Assembly: GCA_007135995.1 (NCBI GenBank)
Contig: SLHU01000359.1
Location: 1 to 8,766, forward strand
Source of the DNA: Clostridiales bacterium
GTDB lineage: Bacteria; Bacillota; Clostridia; Saccharofermentanales; UBA5734
Direction of reading: 5' to 3'
Length of the DNA stretch: 8,766 bases
Shown: piece by piece, positions 5,894 through 8,766 of the stretch
Layout of the letters: each line of letters starts with the position of its first letter
Numbering within the stretch: position 1 is the first letter of the stretch
Made by a program: the position numbers and the translations under genes
Notes under the pieces: model-generated
What the model was told of the DNA's origin: nothing
Databases searched by the model: none
What the model saw: the letters and a program-made list of their open reading frames with translations, nothing else

Positions 5894-7888
5894 TTAATCT
5901 TTTTCTTTGATCAGACCTTGTCTGTATGCGCTGATCAGTTCTGTCAGGTCGCTGATTTCCTGTGCGATCAGGGCGCCTTCATCTGTGTCGGAAACGGTAA
6001 CCCGCCCGGGCATCGTTTCTACTATTTGCAGTTTTGGCGAAAAGTCTATCGGCCGCTCCTGCTCATCGACATGGAAAGGTGAATGCTCTGCCAAAGCAAG
6101 GTATCGGGAATTATAAACCAGTGTATAGCCGCCGATACCGGTTTTTTTCTGGTAGGCTTTAGAAATGCCGCCATCAATCACGAAAAGCTTGCCGCCGCCT
6201 TTGACCGGGCTCTCACCAGATTTAAGCTTAACCGGTATATGTCCGTTTATGATATGGGCTTTTAATGGATCAAGGCCGAACTCGCTCAGAATTTTCTCAC
6301 AGACTTTTTTGTCATCGAGCAGCTGATAATAGGCGTTCATTTTTTCTTTATGTGTTTTCTTGTCCTCGATCAGATAGCGTTCAAACGTTGTCATGCGGTC
6401 TTTGCCGTATAAAGGTGAATGAGGCCCGCACCACAAAAACCAGAGAAAATCCCTGGCATGATACTGCTGGCTGCTGTGAGGAGGCGAAAAATAGGCTTTG
6501 CGAACTTCCTTGTCGATATAGTCAAAGTAAGCTTTTCCGGAATAGTCTTCCCCGTCAAAGTGAATCTGCTCAAAATCACCTTCAGGGGTCATCAGAATGC
6601 AGCCATGGTATAAAAGATTCTGATTCACAGCCTTATACATGCTGCCATGCGCATACAAGAACTGCATGTGCTGCTGCAGTTTTTCGCTATGTCTGAACGA
6701 AGTGGCAATCGTTCTGATCAGCTCTTCTTCCTCAGGAATCAGTTTCAGCGGATCATCAGGATCAACCGTTGGAAACAGCTGATCTTTCAGCGGATACATC
6801 TGGCCATTGATGTCAATTGTCCCTTCAGCGAAGTTTATTTTCTCCAAAAGCAGCCGGTCCTGCATCTTGTATTCCGGATGTCGCTTGATCAGCTGGCTTT
6901 CCAGCTTAAACTGTATGACCGCAATGGCCTTATGCATTTTCGCCGCCAGCCGGCTGTCAACCGGATCGTATTTGTTCTCATCCAGAATATGCGGCTCGAA
7001 TATGGTACAGGGATCATCCTTATAGACATGCGCCGCAAATACCGATAGTGATCTGAGGTTAATGTTATAACCATCTTCCAGCAGATCAAAGTTATTATAG
7101 CTGATACCCATACGAACGACGTTGGCAACACACGCATGGCTGCCGGCTGCCGCGCCCATCCACAGTACATCGTGATTGCCCCACTGGATATCGACATCAT
7201 GAAAATCGATCAGCGCCTGCATAATCGCGTCAGCTCTGGGACCGCGATCAAAAATATCGCCAATAACATGAAGCTTATCAATGGCCAGTTTCTGGATCAT
7301 CGCACATAAACTGGTGATAAATTCATCCATCATACCCGTTTCAGAGATCGACTTAACCGTTGCTTCATAAAACTGGTCCTTGCTGTCAGAATTAACATGC
7401 AAAAGCTCATCAATGATCGGCGCAAAGTGTCCCGGCAGCTTTTTGCGCACCTGCCGCCGGGTATATTTGGCCGACACGCTGTTGCTGATCTCGAGCAGGC
7501 GAAACAAGGTCACTTTGTACCAGTCGTTTTTTTCCTGATCTGTAAGACTCAGTCGAGCCAGTTCTTTTTCCGGATAGTAGATCAAGTTTGACAAAGCAAT
7601 TCTGTCAGCCTTGCTGACTGAGCGGGAAAACAAATTATCTATTTTTTCTCGAATAAAGCCAGAAGCGCTGCGCAGCAAATGAATAAACGCCTCGTGCTCA
7701 CCATGCAGATCGCTGAAAAAGTACTCTGTTCCTTTTGGCAGGCTCATGATCGCATTCAGCCGAATGGCTTCGGCAGCAGCAACCTGTATAGCAGGGTATT
7801 CACGGGAAAGCAGTTTCAAGTATTTCAGATCCAAAAGAACCACCTCATTTCGTCTGAAATCATATGTTTCATGATAACTTTTAGACAT
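5894..7888 (-). CDS. fbp: Class III fructose-1,6-bisphosphatase
   Basis: This 664-residue enzyme hydrolyses fructose 1,6-bisphosphate to fructose 6-phosphate in gluconeogenesis, in the cytoplasm. It belongs to the class III family typified by Bacillus subtilis Fbp (about 670 residues), a calcineurin-type metallophosphatase. Metal-binding motifs are in order: FFSDLHGE (57-64), VIGDIFDRGPRAD (208-220), WGNHDVLWMGA (236-246) and INGHIPVK (547-554), with VIDGG (570-574) and KAYQKKTGI after it. Family blocks such as MTTFERY (499-505) and THKEKMNAYY are intact, with no frameshift. The ATG at 7888 has no recognisable ribosome binding site. A TTG at 7834 (residue 19) has GAGGTGG five bases upstream and could be the real start, giving 646 residues. 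The gene is convergent with the radical enzyme operon and stands alone, since the upstream gene has its own terminator. Confidence 0.96.
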   Translation of the reverse strand: MSKSYHETYDFRRNEVVLLDLKYLKLLSREYPAIQVAAAEAIRLNAIMSLPKGTEYFFSDLHGEHEAFIHLLRSASGFIREKIDNLFSRSVSKADRIALSNLIYYPEKELARLSLTDQEKNDWYKVTLFRLLEISNSVSAKYTRRQVRKKLPGHFAPIIDELLHVNSDSKDQFYEATVKSISETGMMDEFITSLCAMIQKLAIDKLHVIGDIFDRGPRADAIMQALIDFHDVDIQWGNHDVLWMGAAAGSHACVANVVRMGISYNNFDLLEDGYNINLRSLSVFAAHVYKDDPCTIFEPHILDENKYDPVDSRLAAKMHKAIAVIQFKLESQLIKRHPEYKMQDRLLLEKINFAEGTIDINGQMYPLKDQLFPTVDPDDPLKLIPEEEELIRTIATSFRHSEKLQQHMQFLYAHGSMYKAVNQNLLYHGCILMTPEGDFEQIHFDGEDYSGKAYFDYIDKEVRKAYFSPPHSSQQYHARDFLWFLWCGPHSPLYGKDRMTTFERYLIEDKKTHKEKMNAYYQLLDDKKVCEKILSEFGLDPLKAHIINGHIPVKLKSGESPVKGGGKLFVIDGGISKAYQKKTGIGGYTLVYNSRYLALAEHSPFHVDEQERPIDFSPKLQIVETMPGRVTVSDTDEGALIAQEISDLTELISAYRQGLIKEKD

Positions 7889-7951
7889 TAATCAAAAATT
7901 CACTCTGTGAACAACTCGGTTTGATTTAGCCAATTATCCTGCTAATACAAG

Positions 7952-7960
7952 ATTATCACA
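7952..7960 (-). promoter_or_regulatory. Candidate extended -10 promoter of fbp
   Basis: On the complement, TGTGATAAT has the TGn extension and five of six bases of the -10 consensus. It lies about 65 bases before the annotated fbp start and downstream of the terminator of the preceding gene. No good -35 is present at normal spacing, although CTGACA overlaps just upstream. Confidence 0.35.
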
Positions 7961-8031
7961 TTGTCAGGTGAAATAGATTTGATTCATGTAAATTCCCTGA
8001 GTCTTTCGTGTGTGTGCGTGTTTCAGACAAC

Positions 8032-8061
8032 AAAAACCGTGCCGGTTTCCCAGCACGGTTT
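8032..8061 (-). terminator. Rho-independent terminator of the GH95-like gene
   Basis: A perfect 9-bp stem, AAACCGTGC (8034-8042) with GCACGGTTT (8053-8061), has a 10-base loop. On the complement it is followed by TTTTTGTTGT. It lies about 65 bp after the stop codon of the GH95-like gene and so separates that transcript from fbp. Confidence 0.9.
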
Positions 8062-8126
8062 CGCTGTCTTCCTGAAGTAATCCGGCAAATCGTTCTGGTG
8101 ACAGAATTATCTGCCGGTCCGGGAAG

Positions 8127-8766
8127 CTATGACAATGACCCAATTGGAAAAATAACATGCAGCTGCTGATCTTTTTTCACCTCGATGACACGTTTTTCGT
8201 GCCCATGGCGCACCCTCACCCTGTCATCCTGTTTTGCATGAATAGTGGCCTGAACCTGACTGGAATCCCATTGAACATCCACCCTGTGCCCGCCTTTTGC
8301 CACCAGCCCTGTGTATTGTCCATGGGTCCACGCTTTGGGGACAGCCGGTAAAACATGAATGTCTGACTCATAGCTTTGCAAAAGCATTTCCGCGATACCT
8401 GCTGTCAAACCGGTATTGCCATCCAGTTCATAAATACCCCCTGTTACTGACGATGTGGGACCTTCATGGGTAATCATCAAATTCTCCCTGCTTAGAAAAG
8501 TAATCATGGGCTTTATAAACGCGCCTGCCGCTTCCCCGTCCAGCAGTCTCGCATGATACAAGATCAGAAGCGCACCCGCCCAGTTAGCCAGGATGATATC
8601 TTTTGCATTTTCTCCAAGCCTGCGGTCCAGTGTGGTTCTGATCGCGGCCTTAAGTGCCGGCGCCTCTTCAGGCAAAATCAAATCGAAAGGATGTGTGGCC
8701 AGAAGATGGCTCGTATGCCTGTGATCAGGCTGCACTTCTTCATAATCCTTGTTCCATTCCATAAGC
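8127..8766 (-). CDS. GH95-family glycosidase (alpha-L-fucosidase-like), C-terminal part (runs off right edge)
   Basis: The reading frame is open to the right edge; the first ATG (8762) is preceded in frame by a Leu codon and lies inside a conserved block, so it is not the true start. About 213 residues are visible of a protein usually 700-800 long. Family signatures seen: MEWNKDYEE followed by HRHTSHL, which is the (E)W-x-xDyeE...HRHxSHL region of the GH95 catalytic barrel; then YELDGNTGLTAGIAEMLLQS, matching the conserved DGNxG...IxEMLLQS block that carries a catalytic aspartate; then LPAVPKAWTHGQYTGLVAKGG, the LPALPxxWxxGxxxGLxARGG block leading into the C-terminal beta domain. GH95 enzymes invert alpha-1,2-L-fucosyl or related alpha-L-galactosyl linkages of plant or host glycans. 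Whether this one is secreted cannot be seen. A terminator follows, so it is the last gene of its transcript. Exact substrate is uncertain. Confidence 0.88.
   Translation of the reverse strand, partial: LMEWNKDYEEVQPDHRHTSHLLATHPFDLILPEEAPALKAAIRTTLDRRLGENAKDIILANWAGALLILYHARLLDGEAAGAFIKPMITFLSRENLMITHEGPTSSVTGGIYELDGNTGLTAGIAEMLLQSYESDIHVLPAVPKAWTHGQYTGLVAKGGHRVDVQWDSSQVQATIHAKQDDRVRVRHGHEKRVIEVKKDQQLHVIFPIGSLS

Noticed and set aside
7964..8158. Minus-strand 64-codon frame between the GH95-like gene and fbp
   Set aside because: It overlaps the end of the GH95-like gene, spans the strong terminator at 8032-8061, and shows no ribosome binding site or recognisable protein features.
2473..8766. 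A fucose-to-propanediol pathway linking the GH95-like gene to a B12-independent propanediol dehydratase
   Set aside because: Attractive, but the genes are on opposite strands and separated by fbp and a terminator, no fucose catabolism or microcompartment genes are present, and the enzyme's substrate-contact segment does not look like a diol dehydratase.

Overview
The window reads as chromosomal DNA of a low-to-mid GC Gram-positive anaerobe (Firmicutes, most likely Clostridia or a relative). This is inferred from a class III (Bacillus-type) fructose-1,6-bisphosphatase, a long-form NfeD, an oxygen-sensitive glycyl radical enzyme with its activase, strong AGGAGG-type ribosome binding sites and U-tract terminators. 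The species cannot be named from the sequence.

Layout, left to right. (1) 1-335, minus: the 5' part of a gene for a small, very acidic exported protein. It has a type I signal peptide followed by three nearly identical 24-residue units, and it runs off the left edge. (2) 336-745: non-coding, with a weak promoter candidate, seven tandem 17-bp repeats (541-659) and the nfeD terminator (669-703). (3) 746-2128, minus: a long-form NfeD membrane serine protease, with no floA/SPFH partner in view. (4) 2129-2472: a 344-bp divergent region with promoter candidates for both directions, a potentially structured leader, a 10-bp palindrome and an exact 12-bp duplication of the ribosome binding site. (5) 2473-5734, plus: a two-gene operon, activase first, then a glycyl radical enzyme. 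(6) 5735-5893: a convergent intergenic region with inverted repeats. (7) 5894-7888, minus: fbp. (8) 8032-8061: the terminator of the next gene. (9) 8127-8766, minus: the C-terminal part of a GH95-family glycosidase that runs off the right edge.

How the genes work together: the only clear functional unit is the activase/glycyl radical enzyme pair. The activase has a CxxxCxxC radical-SAM motif plus two four-cysteine ferredoxin-like motifs, as in activases of non-PFL glycyl radical enzymes. The enzyme keeps the thiyl cysteine (Cys423), the Glu two residues later (Glu425) and the C-terminal radical glycine (Gly754). Its signatures are unusual (DGCWE and RMGGW), and the region expected to bind substrate differs from the diol dehydratases. 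No transporter, microcompartment or downstream enzyme gene accompanies it, so the reaction is unknown. This is the most interesting locus in the window. The GH95 gene (predicted alpha-L-fucoside or related hydrolysis) and fbp (gluconeogenesis) suggest a saccharide-using lifestyle but are not shown to be linked to the radical enzyme.
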